A DNA stretch of 64,000 nucleotides from NCBI GenBank assembly GCA_964400285.1, contig CAYNTK010000003.1:1-64000 (forward strand), in the 5' to 3' direction. The notes under the pieces were generated by a model, which made no database searches, was not told the origin of the DNA, and was given only the letters and a program-made list of their open reading frames with translations. The stretch is from FEN-1279 sp964400285. Lineage in GTDB: Bacteria > Bacteroidota > Ignavibacteria > Tepidaquicellales > Tepidaquicellaceae. The translations under genes were made by a program, and so were the position numbers. Of this stretch, positions 44,184 to 53,532 are shown piece after piece (position 1 is the stretch's first letter; each line of letters begins with the position of its first letter).

Positions 44184-45281
44184 TCACTTAAATAATCTAT
44201 TGTAATGACAATATAATAGTTTCCCTGTCGATTCATCTCTTAAATGTAGTCCATTTCCCTCGCACCATTTATATACATAACAAGATTTACACTCTCCTGT
44301 CTTCGTCCAGTTTCTGTCTCTCATTACTTCAAATTTATTGTTCCATACATCTAAAAATTTATCTTTGTATATATTCCCCTGTATATAATCACCCCGTAAA
44401 CTCGGACAAGCAGAAATTGAACCATCTGCTAAAACTGATGCAACATTAATACCCGCTCTGCAAAAAAATATTCCATCTCTTACATCCGTTTCATATCTTC
44501 CCAAAAATCCTTCACAACTGAATTCGACCTTTATTTGATTCTCTTTACGAGTATTTACGATAAATTCCATCACTCTCCTAAGTTCTTCACCGTTTAAATT
44601 GAATTCATTTATATCTTTCGCTCTTCCTTTTGGAAATATCGTGAATAATCTCCAATACTTTACCTTCAGAGAAATTAAAAGCTCTCTTATTTGTTCTAAT
44701 TCATCAATGTTTTTTCGATTTACACAAGTTACAATATCAAATATTATATTATTTTTTTTTGCTATATATGATATTGCATTTACCGCTTTCTTAAATGATT
44801 CTTTATTATTTCTTAACCAATTGTGGTTTTCTTCGAGTCCATCTAAACTTATTGTTAAAGTTTTCAATCCCGCTTTTACAAATGAATCGTATTTTTCATT
44901 CGTAAGTGTAAAGCCATTTGATACCATTCCCCATGGAAAACCTCTTTTCCGAATTTCATCACCACATTTTTCCAAATCATTTCTTAGCAATGGCTCTCCA
45001 CCTGTAATCGCTATTAAAACCTTTGATGGTTCGTATTGTAATTTAACTTCATCGAGAACTTTTAAAAAATCTTCAAGCGGCATATCAGGGTGGGAATTGC
45101 TCGAAAGACAATCGCTTCCACAGTGAAGACATTTCAAATTGCACCTTAATGTGCATTCCCAGAATAAATATGTTAAATTATGTAATTGGGTTTGGACTTT
45201 TCGATAACTACGAAATAAATTGAGCTTCGCTCGTCTGGAAATGCTTATGGAGTTTTTATCATTCACCTTTCCAGTTTTCAA
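44184..45281 (-). CDS. Radical SAM/SPASM enzyme, rSAM/lipoprotein-system type
   Basis: 365 aa. The AdoMet cluster motif is CNLKCLHC (Cys47, 51, 54), within WECTLRCNLKCLHCGSDC, which adds two further Cys. The SPASM domain (CRAGINVASVLADGSISACP ... CKSCYVYKWCEGNGLHLRD) provides auxiliary Fe-S ligands, as in peptide-modifying maturases. Its two upstream genes encode small exported coiled-coil proteins; it overlaps the nearer one by 23 bases. The arrangement and the YGxP motif of the 45744-46037 protein recall the radical SAM/lipoprotein pairs described in Bacteroidetes. The modification and target are unknown. Confidence 0.88.
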   Translation of the reverse strand: MKTGKVNDKNSISISRRAKLNLFRSYRKVQTQLHNLTYLFWECTLRCNLKCLHCGSDCLSSNSHPDMPLEDFLKVLDEVKLQYEPSKVLIAITGGEPLLRNDLEKCGDEIRKRGFPWGMVSNGFTLTNEKYDSFVKAGLKTLTISLDGLEENHNWLRNNKESFKKAVNAISYIAKKNNIIFDIVTCVNRKNIDELEQIRELLISLKVKYWRLFTIFPKGRAKDINEFNLNGEELRRVMEFIVNTRKENQIKVEFSCEGFLGRYETDVRDGIFFCRAGINVASVLADGSISACPSLRGDYIQGNIYKDKFLDVWNNKFEVMRDRNWTKTGECKSCYVYKWCEGNGLHLRDESTGKLLYCHYNRLFK

Positions 45282-45735
45282 TTTTCTCTCTCATAACTTC
45301 ATATCTTTTTCTAAACTGGGAAAGTAATCTTATTTTATTATTCTTAATATAATCGAACCAATATTCCTTAATATCGCTTAAAGGAGCTGATACATCTAAT
45401 ATTTTTCTTTCTGTTGCTTCGAACCTGTTTTTAAATTCACTAACTTCAGACGCATCCGTATTCAACATTTCATAAATCTCTGTTTGCAACTGGTTACATA
45501 AAGAATCTGTATTTTTTTTCTTTGTAAGCAAGGTATCTTTTTTCTTTTCCAACCTGACTAATTCAGATTTTTCATTTTTTATTTGCATTGTCAATTCATC
45601 GATACGCTTTTGAATATATTCAACAGTCATTTCTTCCCCTTCTTCATAATCGTTCGTATCAGTCTGAGAATAGGTATTAGAAATAAATATCAGAAATATT
45701 ATTCCTTTAATAAGAAAAAATTTTATACTATTCAT
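45259..45735 (-). CDS. Exported coiled-coil protein linked to the radical SAM gene
   Basis: 158 aa. An N-terminal signal peptide (FFLIKGIIFLIFISNTYSQ) is followed by an acidic patch (DTNDYEEGEE) and a long predicted coiled coil (about 33-110, KRIDELTMQIKNEKSELVRL). The C-terminal part is helical and basic. I do not recognise a family. It overlaps the radical SAM gene by 23 bases and follows the small lipoprotein-like gene by 8 bases, so the three genes are one transcription unit. It may be a substrate or periplasmic partner of the system. Confidence 0.7.
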   Translation of the reverse strand: MNSIKFFLIKGIIFLIFISNTYSQTDTNDYEEGEEMTVEYIQKRIDELTMQIKNEKSELVRLEKKKDTLLTKKKNTDSLCNQLQTEIYEMLNTDASEVSEFKNRFEATERKILDVSAPLSDIKEYWFDYIKNNKIRLLSQFRKRYEVMREKIENWKGE

Positions 45736-45743
45736 AATAATAT

Positions 45744-46037
45744 TTAATTTTCAAAGTTTTCAAGTAACAGCTTCAATGAATCCTTTTCTTGCTCTAATAT
45801 TTTTATTTTATGTTCGTTATTAGTCACATTTTTCATTAAATCATTAATTTCATTTTCTTTTGCCCGTACTTTGCTAATAATTTCATCATGCTCTGCCTGC
45901 AAATCATACATTATCCTCATTTGTTCTTCATTACAGGCAGGTCCGTATGCACAGGATATATTCCCAACCGCAATTCCGAATAATGATAATATCCATCCAA
46001 TTGAAAGGCAAAATAACTTTTTCAATTTATTTCTCAT
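45744..46037 (-). CDS. Small lipoprotein-like coiled-coil protein with CAYGPAC motif
   Basis: 97 aa. An N-terminal hydrophobic segment (LSIGWILSLFGIAVGNIS) leads to Cys29-Ala-Tyr-Gly-Pro-Ala-Cys35, then a coiled coil to the end. The region before Cys29 is not a perfect lipobox. The motif resembles the YGxP sequence after the Cys in Bacteroidetes lipoproteins that are encoded beside radical SAM/SPASM enzymes. As the first gene of the three-gene unit it is the best candidate for the modified substrate. Assignment to that family is by recognition only. Confidence 0.6.
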   Translation of the reverse strand: MRNKLKKLFCLSIGWILSLFGIAVGNISCAYGPACNEEQMRIMYDLQAEHDEIISKVRAKENEINDLMKNVTNNEHKIKILEQEKDSLKLLLENFEN

Positions 46038-46268
46038 AATATTAATGTTTTTTTAAAAGCACACTAATTGATACTTAAATTTAATAATATATATTCGATA
46101 AATCAAATGAAATATTTATAAAATGAAATTATTCAAGTATTAATTTTGATTCAAAATTAAGCTTATCTAAAAAAGTAGACATATTACGGAACAAAAAAAA
46201 CTAATTCGACTATAAAAATCAAGAACCGATTTTTGAAAAAGTAATTTTAAAATTTAAATAATATTAAA

Positions 46269-49200
46269 GTGAAAACATCAATCACAATTTTTTGGGCTTT
46301 AGTTTTAACAACGTTTTTGTCATCTGCCGCCGATATTTTTCCAAAACCAACGTCAGATGATTTAAATGTCAATTTTTATATCTCTTCTAACAATTATTAC
46401 TACCCGGGTGATAAAATCTCTGTTAATCTTTACTCATATGATTACAGAATTGATAAAAAAGAAAAAAATAAAAAGATTAACTTTAATTTCCAGATTTATA
46501 AAATAAAAGATATTGCAGGATTTTATTCGAATCAAACTTCGATGTATAGCATCGACGTTCTCGGCAGGGATAGTACAAACCTGACCTACCTTGCAGATGA
46601 AGTAAACTCGTTTACTAAAAATTATAAACCTATAAAAGAATACGGTTACTATTATATAAATGAAAATGTTCCTATTACCGTTTCCGAAAATGGAGCTTAT
46701 TTCGTAAAAGTCACGGCTGGAAATCAGGTCGCTTACTGCGGTTTTATTGTAACTTCAACTGGCATTATCTCTAAAGCCGGAAGCAATTCTATGCTCGCTT
46801 ATGTAATTGATAGAAAATCAGGCTCTCCTGTGTCTAATGCCGATTTAAATTTCTACCTCGGCTCTAAACTAATCGGCAAAGGAATTTCATCCGGCAACGG
46901 AACATTCTTTCAGGAAGTAAAAGATGAAATTCTTAAAAACAACGATAATAAAACACCGCTGATAATTGGATATTACGGAAATGATATTATTATTTCCGAC
47001 CCTTATCTTTATTTCGGTTATACTGCAGATAGATTTAATACGTATATTTTTACAAATCAACCTGTTTACAGAACAGAATCCGAAGTTCTATTTAAAGGAA
47101 CAATTAAAAGAAAAATTTCAACAGGTTACGAATCTTATTCTAATCAAGAAATCACATTGAAAATAAAAGATTCGAGAAATGCTGAGGTATATAAAAAAGT
47201 ATTAAAAACAAATGATATTGGAAGTTTCGATGGCTCTTACAAAATCGATAAAGATGCACCTCTCGGAACATACGTTATCACTGCCCAAATTAACGAAAAA
47301 AATTCCTCGAGCATAAATTTTACAGTCGAACAATACAAAAAACCCGAATATAAAGTTACCGTTAAAACGGATAAAAATCAGTATTACGGAAATGATAATC
47401 TTATAACAAATGTAGAAGCAAAATATTTCTTCGGCAGTCCCGTAGCAGATGCAGACGTAGAATATAACGTTTATAAAGTCAGATATTCCAAACCCTGGTG
47501 GGCGTTTTCAGAATGGGCTTCTTGGTATGAAGAGTATTATGCCTCTCTCGATGATAATAAAAAATTTAACAATGCTGAATATATTTTTAGCGGGAAAGGT
47601 AAATTAAACAGTGAAGGTAAATTAGAATTTAATTATAATATAAAAGAAGATTTTAAAAACAATTATAACGATTATTACAGATGGTACTATTGGTACAGTT
47701 ACGAAACAGATTATAAATATATCGTACAGGCAAAAGTTGTCGATAAATCAAGACGGGAAATTTCGGGATTAACAACTGTATTCGTTACCCGTGGAGGATT
47801 TTATTTAAATGCTAAATGCGATAAATACCTTTATAAACCCGGTGATAATGCAAATATTGAAGTGCTCGCAAATGATTTCTCCGATAAACCTATCCAAATC
47901 AATTTCACCGTTGATATATACAAAACAAACTGGGGCAGATATGACTACAAAGAATCAAGAGACCTTGTTAAAACTCTTAACGGTAAAACAAAATCGGACG
48001 GAAAAGGTATAGTCTCATTCGATATCCCAGGTTATAATGCCGAAGGGTCGTACTCAGTAGAAGTAAAGGCAACCGACGATAGAGGAAAAGAAATTAAAAC
48101 CACAGCATATTTTTATGTCTGGGGTAAGGATAATTATTGGTGGAGTTACAATAAATCATCGGGTATTCAAATTATCACGGATAAAGACAGCTATAAAAAA
48201 GGTGAAATTTGCAAAGCTTTAATTTATTCCTCTGTCCCCGATGTGAGTATGTTAATTACTACGGAAACGGATAATATTATTACCTATACTATAGAAAAAT
48301 TTACAGGTTCTTCACATGTTCTCGAATTTCAAATCAATGAAAATTATAATTCAAATTTTAAAATCAGCGCTAATTTTGTTTCCAACGGACAATTTTACAC
48401 TGCAAATAAATCTATTATGCTTATTCCCGAAGAAAAATTTCTTACCGTTAATATAGAAACATCGAAAGATATTTATAAACCTCGTGAATCGGGAGAATTG
48501 AAAGTACGTGTTTTGGATAATAATGGAAGACCTGTTCGTAATGCAGAAGTTTCGATAGGGATAATAGATGAAAGTATATATTCTATCAAAGAAGAAACCA
48601 CAAAAGATATTAGAAAAGTTTTCTACGGATATAATTTAACTCAGGTTTCTACCACTTTTAATACTTACGCTTCGAATTACAGTTATTCTCGCTTGCTCAC
48701 TATTTACGAGAGATTTAATATCCGCTCGACAAAAGAAGGTGACCTCGCAACGGTAAAAGGAACTCTATTAACTAAAAATGACATTCCAATAGCTAACGCT
48801 ACAATAGTAGTAGATGAAGATTTTAAAGCTGCAGTAACAAATTCAGATGGAACATTCGAATTTAAACTCCCCGAAGGAACGTATTCGATTGGAATTTTTT
48901 ACAGCAATCTCGATTATGATGGTTTAATGAAAATTTCTTTATCTAAAGGTGAAACCAAAAATATTAAATTATATACCGATAAAAATAAAAATGAAGATCT
49001 GGTTTACGAACAATCCGAAATGCTTAATGGAAATATAAGGTCAGGAATAACACTTGACGAATCTAAAACACCTGCACCAATGAAAACCGAAGAAAAGAAA
49101 TTTATGAAAATGAAAAAAGATATAGGAGACGATAAAGATGGAAAAGGCCCTGAATTCAAAGAAGCCGAAGTGCGTTCCGAGTTTATGGATGCGATTTTCT

Positions 49201-51302
49201 GGTCACCATATACAAAAACTGATGCAGATGGATATGCAATCGTAAATGTTAAATACCCGGATAATTTAACGGAATGGAGAGTAACTTCACACGTAATAAC
49301 GGAAGATACAAAAGTAGGTCAAATGACAAAAACCGTAATCACAAGAAAAAATTTACTTGTTAGAATGGAAACTCCCAGATTCTTGCAGAATAAAGATGAA
49401 ATTACAATTTCGACAATTATTCATAATTATTTATCGACCGATAAAAACGTTAAAGTAAAATTTAAAGCAACTAATGTTTCCCTTGTTGGTAATAATGAAA
49501 CACAAATCAATATTGCTTCTAACTCTGAACAGAGATTGGATTGGAAAATAAAAGTTGATAACCCATACGGTGAAGCAAAATTATATGCAGAGGCATTAAC
49601 AAATGAAGAATCCGATGCAGTGGAAATCAAAGTCCCTCTTCAGCCAAAAGGACTCGAAATTATTCAACCCGTTATTGCAGATTACTCCGATAATAATGTT
49701 TCTGAAAAAAAATATGTAGATATTCCAATGGGAACAGATATCAGAAGTGCTGGATTGAAATTCACGGTAGCTCCTTCCTTGGCTTCCACAATCTTAAGTT
49801 CTCTAGATGAACTCGCTGGTTATCCTTATGGTTGTGTTGAGCAAACTATGAGCAGATTTCTGCCAACAGTTGTGGTTGCAAGCGCTTTCAAAGAACTCAA
49901 TGCTCCAATAAGCGATGCTACGAAAAAAGATTTGCCTAAAATGGTTGACGCCGGAATCAAACGTCTCTACGGATTCCAGCATTCAGACGGCGGTTGGGGC
50001 TGGTGGACTAACGATGCAACTAATCCGTTTATGACTGCTTATGTTGTTTATGGATTGTCAATTGCTAAATCAGCAGGATATGATATACGTAATGATGTTG
50101 TTACAAAAGGTATCACCTCGATGAAAAATTCTTTGAAAAATACCCTCGACCCGACTACAAAAGCTTATATCTTCTATTCGATTGCCGTCGCCGATAGCAA
50201 AGAAATAGAAAAATATAAATACGAACTCGATAAACTGCTCGAAGAAAATATCAATGATTATGCAAGAAGCTTGATCGCAATGACATATAATATTATGGGA
50301 GAAAAAGACCTTGCTTTAAAAGTAGTCAATGACCTCGAGAACAAAGCTAAAACTTCAGGTGAAGGCGGTGCTTACTGGGAAGGTCAATCTTTCCACTACA
50401 ACTGGCAGGATGATAAAGTCCAAACGACAGCAATGGGATTAAAAGCATTAGTAAATATAAAAGGAAATTCAGAATTGAAAAACAAAATCATCCGCTGGCT
50501 TATGATGCAGAGAATGGGACTCTCCTGGAGAAATACTCAGGAAACTGCTTTGATTATTTATGCAATGGTGGATTACCTTAAAAATTCTTCTGAACTCGCT
50601 CCCGATTATAATGTAAAAGTTTTTGTCAACGGAGAAAAGTTATATGAAAAGCGAATGACCAAAGATGATATTTTCTTAAAAGATTCACTTATCAGAATTT
50701 CAGGCAGTAAATTAAAAGAAGGGAAAAACGAAATCCGCATCGATAAAGAAGGTACAGGAAAAGTATATTTCTCCGCAAACGCAAGCTATTACTGGGATTC
50801 GGAAAACATTTCCCCGCGTGAAGATGGTTTCAGAGTCGAAAAGGAATATTATAAGCTTGAAAAATATGAATCCTATTCAGGCAAAAATATCACTTTCAGA
50901 AAAAAATATTTCGACGGTAACGTAAAATCGGGTGATATGATACTCGTAAAGCTCCGCGTGTATTCGAAAGAAAACAATATGAATTTCTTTATGCTCGAAG
51001 ACCCGCTCCCCGCCGGATGTGAAGTAACAAAAGACGATTGGGCGTATAGAGTCGAAGATGAAAAAGACTATTCGGGATATTCTTATTACTACTGGAGATG
51101 GTGGTATGCTGATAAAGATATCAGGGATAATAAAGTTACTTTCTTTGCAACGTATTTATACGGTAACTCTTATGAATTCTCTTATATAATGCGAGCCCAG
51201 ATTCCCGGCGATTATAATATTAATCCCGCAAGAGGCTCGCTAATGTATTACACCGATGTCAGCGGAAGTACCGCAAGTATGAAACTGCATATAGAAGATT
51301 AA
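46269..51302 (+). CDS. Bacterial alpha-2-macroglobulin with thioester motif
   Basis: 1677 aa, GTG start, with a signal peptide (ITIFWALVLTTFLSSAA) but no lipobox. Consecutive beta-sandwich macroglobulin domains fill residues 30-900, with a carboxypeptidase-regulatory-like insert near 820-880 (VKGTLLTKNDIPIANATIVV). The A2M signature (MDAIFWSPYTKTDADGYA) precedes the thioester domain, where Tyr-Gly-Cys1189-Val-Glu-Gln matches the CxEQ thioester. Such proteins trap proteases in the periplasm. No penicillin-binding protein gene (PbpC), the usual partner in Proteobacteria, is adjacent. The gene is divergent from the radical SAM unit, with 231 bp between. Confidence 0.92.
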   Translation: MKTSITIFWALVLTTFLSSAADIFPKPTSDDLNVNFYISSNNYYYPGDKISVNLYSYDYRIDKKEKNKKINFNFQIYKIKDIAGFYSNQTSMYSIDVLGRDSTNLTYLADEVNSFTKNYKPIKEYGYYYINENVPITVSENGAYFVKVTAGNQVAYCGFIVTSTGIISKAGSNSMLAYVIDRKSGSPVSNADLNFYLGSKLIGKGISSGNGTFFQEVKDEILKNNDNKTPLIIGYYGNDIIISDPYLYFGYTADRFNTYIFTNQPVYRTESEVLFKGTIKRKISTGYESYSNQEITLKIKDSRNAEVYKKVLKTNDIGSFDGSYKIDKDAPLGTYVITAQINEKNSSSINFTVEQYKKPEYKVTVKTDKNQYYGNDNLITNVEAKYFFGSPVADADVEYNVYKVRYSKPWWAFSEWASWYEEYYASLDDNKKFNNAEYIFSGKGKLNSEGKLEFNYNIKEDFKNNYNDYYRWYYWYSYETDYKYIVQAKVVDKSRREISGLTTVFVTRGGFYLNAKCDKYLYKPGDNANIEVLANDFSDKPIQINFTVDIYKTNWGRYDYKESRDLVKTLNGKTKSDGKGIVSFDIPGYNAEGSYSVEVKATDDRGKEIKTTAYFYVWGKDNYWWSYNKSSGIQIITDKDSYKKGEICKALIYSSVPDVSMLITTETDNIITYTIEKFTGSSHVLEFQINENYNSNFKISANFVSNGQFYTANKSIMLIPEEKFLTVNIETSKDIYKPRESGELKVRVLDNNGRPVRNAEVSIGIIDESIYSIKEETTKDIRKVFYGYNLTQVSTTFNTYASNYSYSRLLTIYERFNIRSTKEGDLATVKGTLLTKNDIPIANATIVVDEDFKAAVTNSDGTFEFKLPEGTYSIGIFYSNLDYDGLMKISLSKGETKNIKLYTDKNKNEDLVYEQSEMLNGNIRSGITLDESKTPAPMKTEEKKFMKMKKDIGDDKDGKGPEFKEAEVRSEFMDAIFWSPYTKTDADGYAIVNVKYPDNLTEWRVTSHVITEDTKVGQMTKTVITRKNLLVRMETPRFLQNKDEITISTIIHNYLSTDKNVKVKFKATNVSLVGNNETQINIASNSEQRLDWKIKVDNPYGEAKLYAEALTNEESDAVEIKVPLQPKGLEIIQPVIADYSDNNVSEKKYVDIPMGTDIRSAGLKFTVAPSLASTILSSLDELAGYPYGCVEQTMSRFLPTVVVASAFKELNAPISDATKKDLPKMVDAGIKRLYGFQHSDGGWGWWTNDATNPFMTAYVVYGLSIAKSAGYDIRNDVVTKGITSMKNSLKNTLDPTTKAYIFYSIAVADSKEIEKYKYELDKLLEENINDYARSLIAMTYNIMGEKDLALKVVNDLENKAKTSGEGGAYWEGQSFHYNWQDDKVQTTAMGLKALVNIKGNSELKNKIIRWLMMQRMGLSWRNTQETALIIYAMVDYLKNSSELAPDYNVKVFVNGEKLYEKRMTKDDIFLKDSLIRISGSKLKEGKNEIRIDKEGTGKVYFSANASYYWDSENISPREDGFRVEKEYYKLEKYESYSGKNITFRKKYFDGNVKSGDMILVKLRVYSKENNMNFFMLEDPLPAGCEVTKDDWAYRVEDEKDYSGYSYYYWRWWYADKDIRDNKVTFFATYLYGNSYEFSYIMRAQIPGDYNINPARGSLMYYTDVSGSTASMKLHIED

Positions 51303-51412
51303 AATTAACGAATAAATCTAATAATCATAACGGATTTATTATAAGAAATTCATAAACGTTTTTAAGAGAAATTCTGAATTGAAAATAAAACTTATTTCCC
51401 GTAAATTGAACC

Positions 51413-51485
<73 letters not shown>

Positions 51486-51496
51486 CGTTTTCTTTC

Positions 51497-51527
51497 ACCC
51501 TTGCTCATTTTTGAACAAGGGTTTTTT
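51497..51527 (+). terminator. Terminator after tRNA-Lys
   Basis: The stem ACCCTTG (51497-51503) pairs with CAAGGGT (51516-51522) and is followed by a run of six T. The rest of the gap to the next gene (51528-51714) holds a short, less AT-rich stretch (51537-51590) in which I recognise no gene. Confidence 0.85.
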
Positions 51528-51714
51528 ATTTTCCATAGAGCACTCCGATGTCCATTAGAGGGAACGGAGGGTTCTCCTGATTCATCTAAACCCCATATGT
51601 ATAAATTTTATTTTCCTATTAATAAATGGTTAATAGAGTTACTAATTTTATTTTTTTTCTTTCTTCGGGAATTTATTTCTTTTCTTTATAGTTTAAATAA
51701 CTAAAAATTTCAAA

Positions 51715-52143
51715 ATGAAAATCTTTAAATATCTCTTAATAATAGCTTTTCTCGCTTTTACAATTTCATTTTTTATTACAGAAAAAACTTTTTCAGAAAA
51801 AAAATCAATCTATCAAAGTGATTCTATTAAAGTAAAAATATTTTCTTATATTTATCTCGGAGAAACTGATAATGAATTTTTTATCCCTTGCAGAATCGAA
51901 GAGGGCGAAGTCATTCCGGAAATACTACTTGATGCGGTCAGTAAAACAGGAAAAAGATTTACAATTAAAATCGATAAAATTGAAAAATATCTTTTTACAA
52001 ACGAATTCCTTTCTTCTGCAAAAACTGGTGACTCTGTTAACTTCAGGGCACATCTACATAGCGGAAATGCATCGGGATTTAATCACGAAGATTTTGTATT
52101 AGTAAATATTGGTGCACCTTATTTCGATGCAATAAAAAAATAA
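51715..52143 (+). CDS. Small exported protein of unknown function
   Basis: 142 aa. An N-terminal hydrophobic segment (YLLIIAFLAFTISFFI) acts as signal or anchor. The rest is a compact alpha/beta sequence (YIYLGETDNEFFIPCRIEEG) with a single Cys and a C-terminal HLHSGNASGFNHEDFVLV segment. I recognise no family. It is alone between the tRNA and a convergent outer-membrane-type gene whose stop lies 3 bases away. Confidence 0.65.
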   Translation: MKIFKYLLIIAFLAFTISFFITEKTFSEKKSIYQSDSIKVKIFSYIYLGETDNEFFIPCRIEEGEVIPEILLDAVSKTGKRFTIKIDKIEKYLFTNEFLSSAKTGDSVNFRAHLHSGNASGFNHEDFVLVNIGAPYFDAIKK

Positions 52144-52146
52144 AAT

Positions 52147-52626
52147 TTACTTAAAACTGTAACCAATTCCTACAATTGATAAATATGTATTAGCAGGAAC
52201 TTCCAATCCCGCTTTAAGCATCAATCCTCCTTCATCTGGCTGATATCGATAACCAATTTTGCCTGCGGGAAAAAACGAAAAACTCTTCTCCTGTTCCAGA
52301 TTAAAAAAAGGTCCCCCTCCTAGACCAGCTTCAAATTTATTTTTATTCTTCGTCATATAATTAAATGTAACTGGAAAGCTCAAACATGTTCCTGAAATTG
52401 CATCTCCTGATACTCCTGCTCCGAAAAAGCCAATGTTCACTCCCCCTCTTACGCTAAAATTATCGTTTAACATCCTTTCGTAATTCAAACCGCACCCCAA
52501 CGCTATTGCACTGCGGCTGAAAATAATTCCGAAATCCAAATATATTGAATTATTTGCTTTCGATATTTGCTGGGAATTGCAATTTACTATGTAAAGCAAA
52601 GAAAAGAATAATATTAAATGCTTCAT
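52147..52626 (-). CDS. Small outer-membrane beta-barrel-like protein
   Basis: 159 aa. A signal peptide (HLILFFSLLYIVNCNSQ) is followed by alternating aromatic and Gly-rich strands (NFSVRGGVNIGFFGAG; FEAGLGGGPFFNLE; GLMLKAGLEVP). It ends in a strand with terminal Phe-Lys (YLSIVGIGYSFK). This pattern fits an eight-stranded OmpA/OmpW-like barrel. The function is unknown; no partner gene is evident. Confidence 0.65.
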   Translation of the reverse strand: MKHLILFFSLLYIVNCNSQQISKANNSIYLDFGIIFSRSAIALGCGLNYERMLNDNFSVRGGVNIGFFGAGVSGDAISGTCLSFPVTFNYMTKNKNKFEAGLGGGPFFNLEQEKSFSFFPAGKIGYRYQPDEGGLMLKAGLEVPANTYLSIVGIGYSFK

Positions 52627-53058
52627 TTGTTCTGTTTTTTATTTTAAAAATTGAATTACTTCCTGAACTCGTTACGTCGCTTTTTCATAAACATACAAAT
52701 ATTTCTCTAATTCCAAAACCTGTTGAAATCTAAAAAAAAAATCATCAATTCCTTTTAAATCTGTTTTCAAAATTTAGATATTCAAATCCTATATTTCAGA
52801 TTTTATTAATAAAGAAACGGAATTACAATAATTTCCAGCAAATTTATAAAAATAACCTTTCTTTATAAGTTAAGCTTAATTAAAATTAAATATAATACAA
52901 ATAACTGTCCGAATATAAATTCATTTCGTTTGTTGCACACTAAAGAATTTCAATTTTAATAACCTATTTATTATCTTTTAATTTCAAATAATAAAATATA
53001 AATTTATATTATAAATCAACACTTTTGATATTCACCCTAAAAACTAATATAGAAAATT
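52627..53058. other. AT-rich intergenic region between the barrel gene and purE
   Basis: No gene is seen. A perfect 16-bp palindrome, AATATAAATTTATATT (52995-53010), lies 49-64 bases upstream of purE and could be regulatory, though such A/T palindromes are not rare in DNA of this composition. No purine riboswitch was recognised by eye. Confidence 0.5.
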
Positions 53059-53532
53059 ATGAATAAAGTAATAATTATAATGGGCTCTAAAGCTGACCTC
53101 GAATGGTCAAAAAAAATTGCAAAAGCACTTGCTGATTTTGGTATCGAAAGTGTTTTAAGAATTGCTTCTGCTCATAAAGTCCCTTTGAAATGTTTTGACC
53201 TTATTAAACAATATGAAAAAGACAACGTAGTATTCATTACAGTTGCTGGCAGAAGTAATGCCTTGAGCGGGTTCACAGATGGTCAAACGTCTTGTCCTGT
53301 AATTGCCTGTCCACCCTATGGCGAAAAATTTGCAGGAAATGACATATACTCAAGTCTAAGAATGCCTTCAGGAGTAGCCCCATTGGTTATTACCGAAGCA
53401 GAAAATGCCGCTCTTGCAGCTGCAAAAATCTTTGGACTTTCTGACCAAAAAATTAAAAATAAAGTTATAGAATATCAAAACAAAATGAAAGATGTTTTAG
53501 AAAAAGATGATAAGGAGGTAATCAATGGGTAG
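53059..53532 (+). CDS. purE: Class II phosphoribosylaminoimidazole carboxylase PurE
   Basis: 157 aa. It should convert AIR and CO2 directly to CAIR in purine synthesis. MGSKADLEWSKKIA and ASAHKVP are typical of PurE. The segment AGRSNALSGFTDGQTSCPV is of the class II type (animal and treponemal) rather than the class I AGGAAHL form, and PurK is not needed. It overlaps purC by 8 bases, parallel to the PAICS fusion of animals where the same two activities are joined. Confidence 0.9.
   Translation: MNKVIIIMGSKADLEWSKKIAKALADFGIESVLRIASAHKVPLKCFDLIKQYEKDNVVFITVAGRSNALSGFTDGQTSCPVIACPPYGEKFAGNDIYSSLRMPSGVAPLVITEAENAALAAAKIFGLSDQKIKNKVIEYQNKMKDVLEKDDKEVING

Noticed and set aside
51501..51704. 67-codon plus-strand frame after the tRNA
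   Set aside because: It begins inside the tRNA terminator hairpin and its sequence is low in complexity, with no ribosome binding site.
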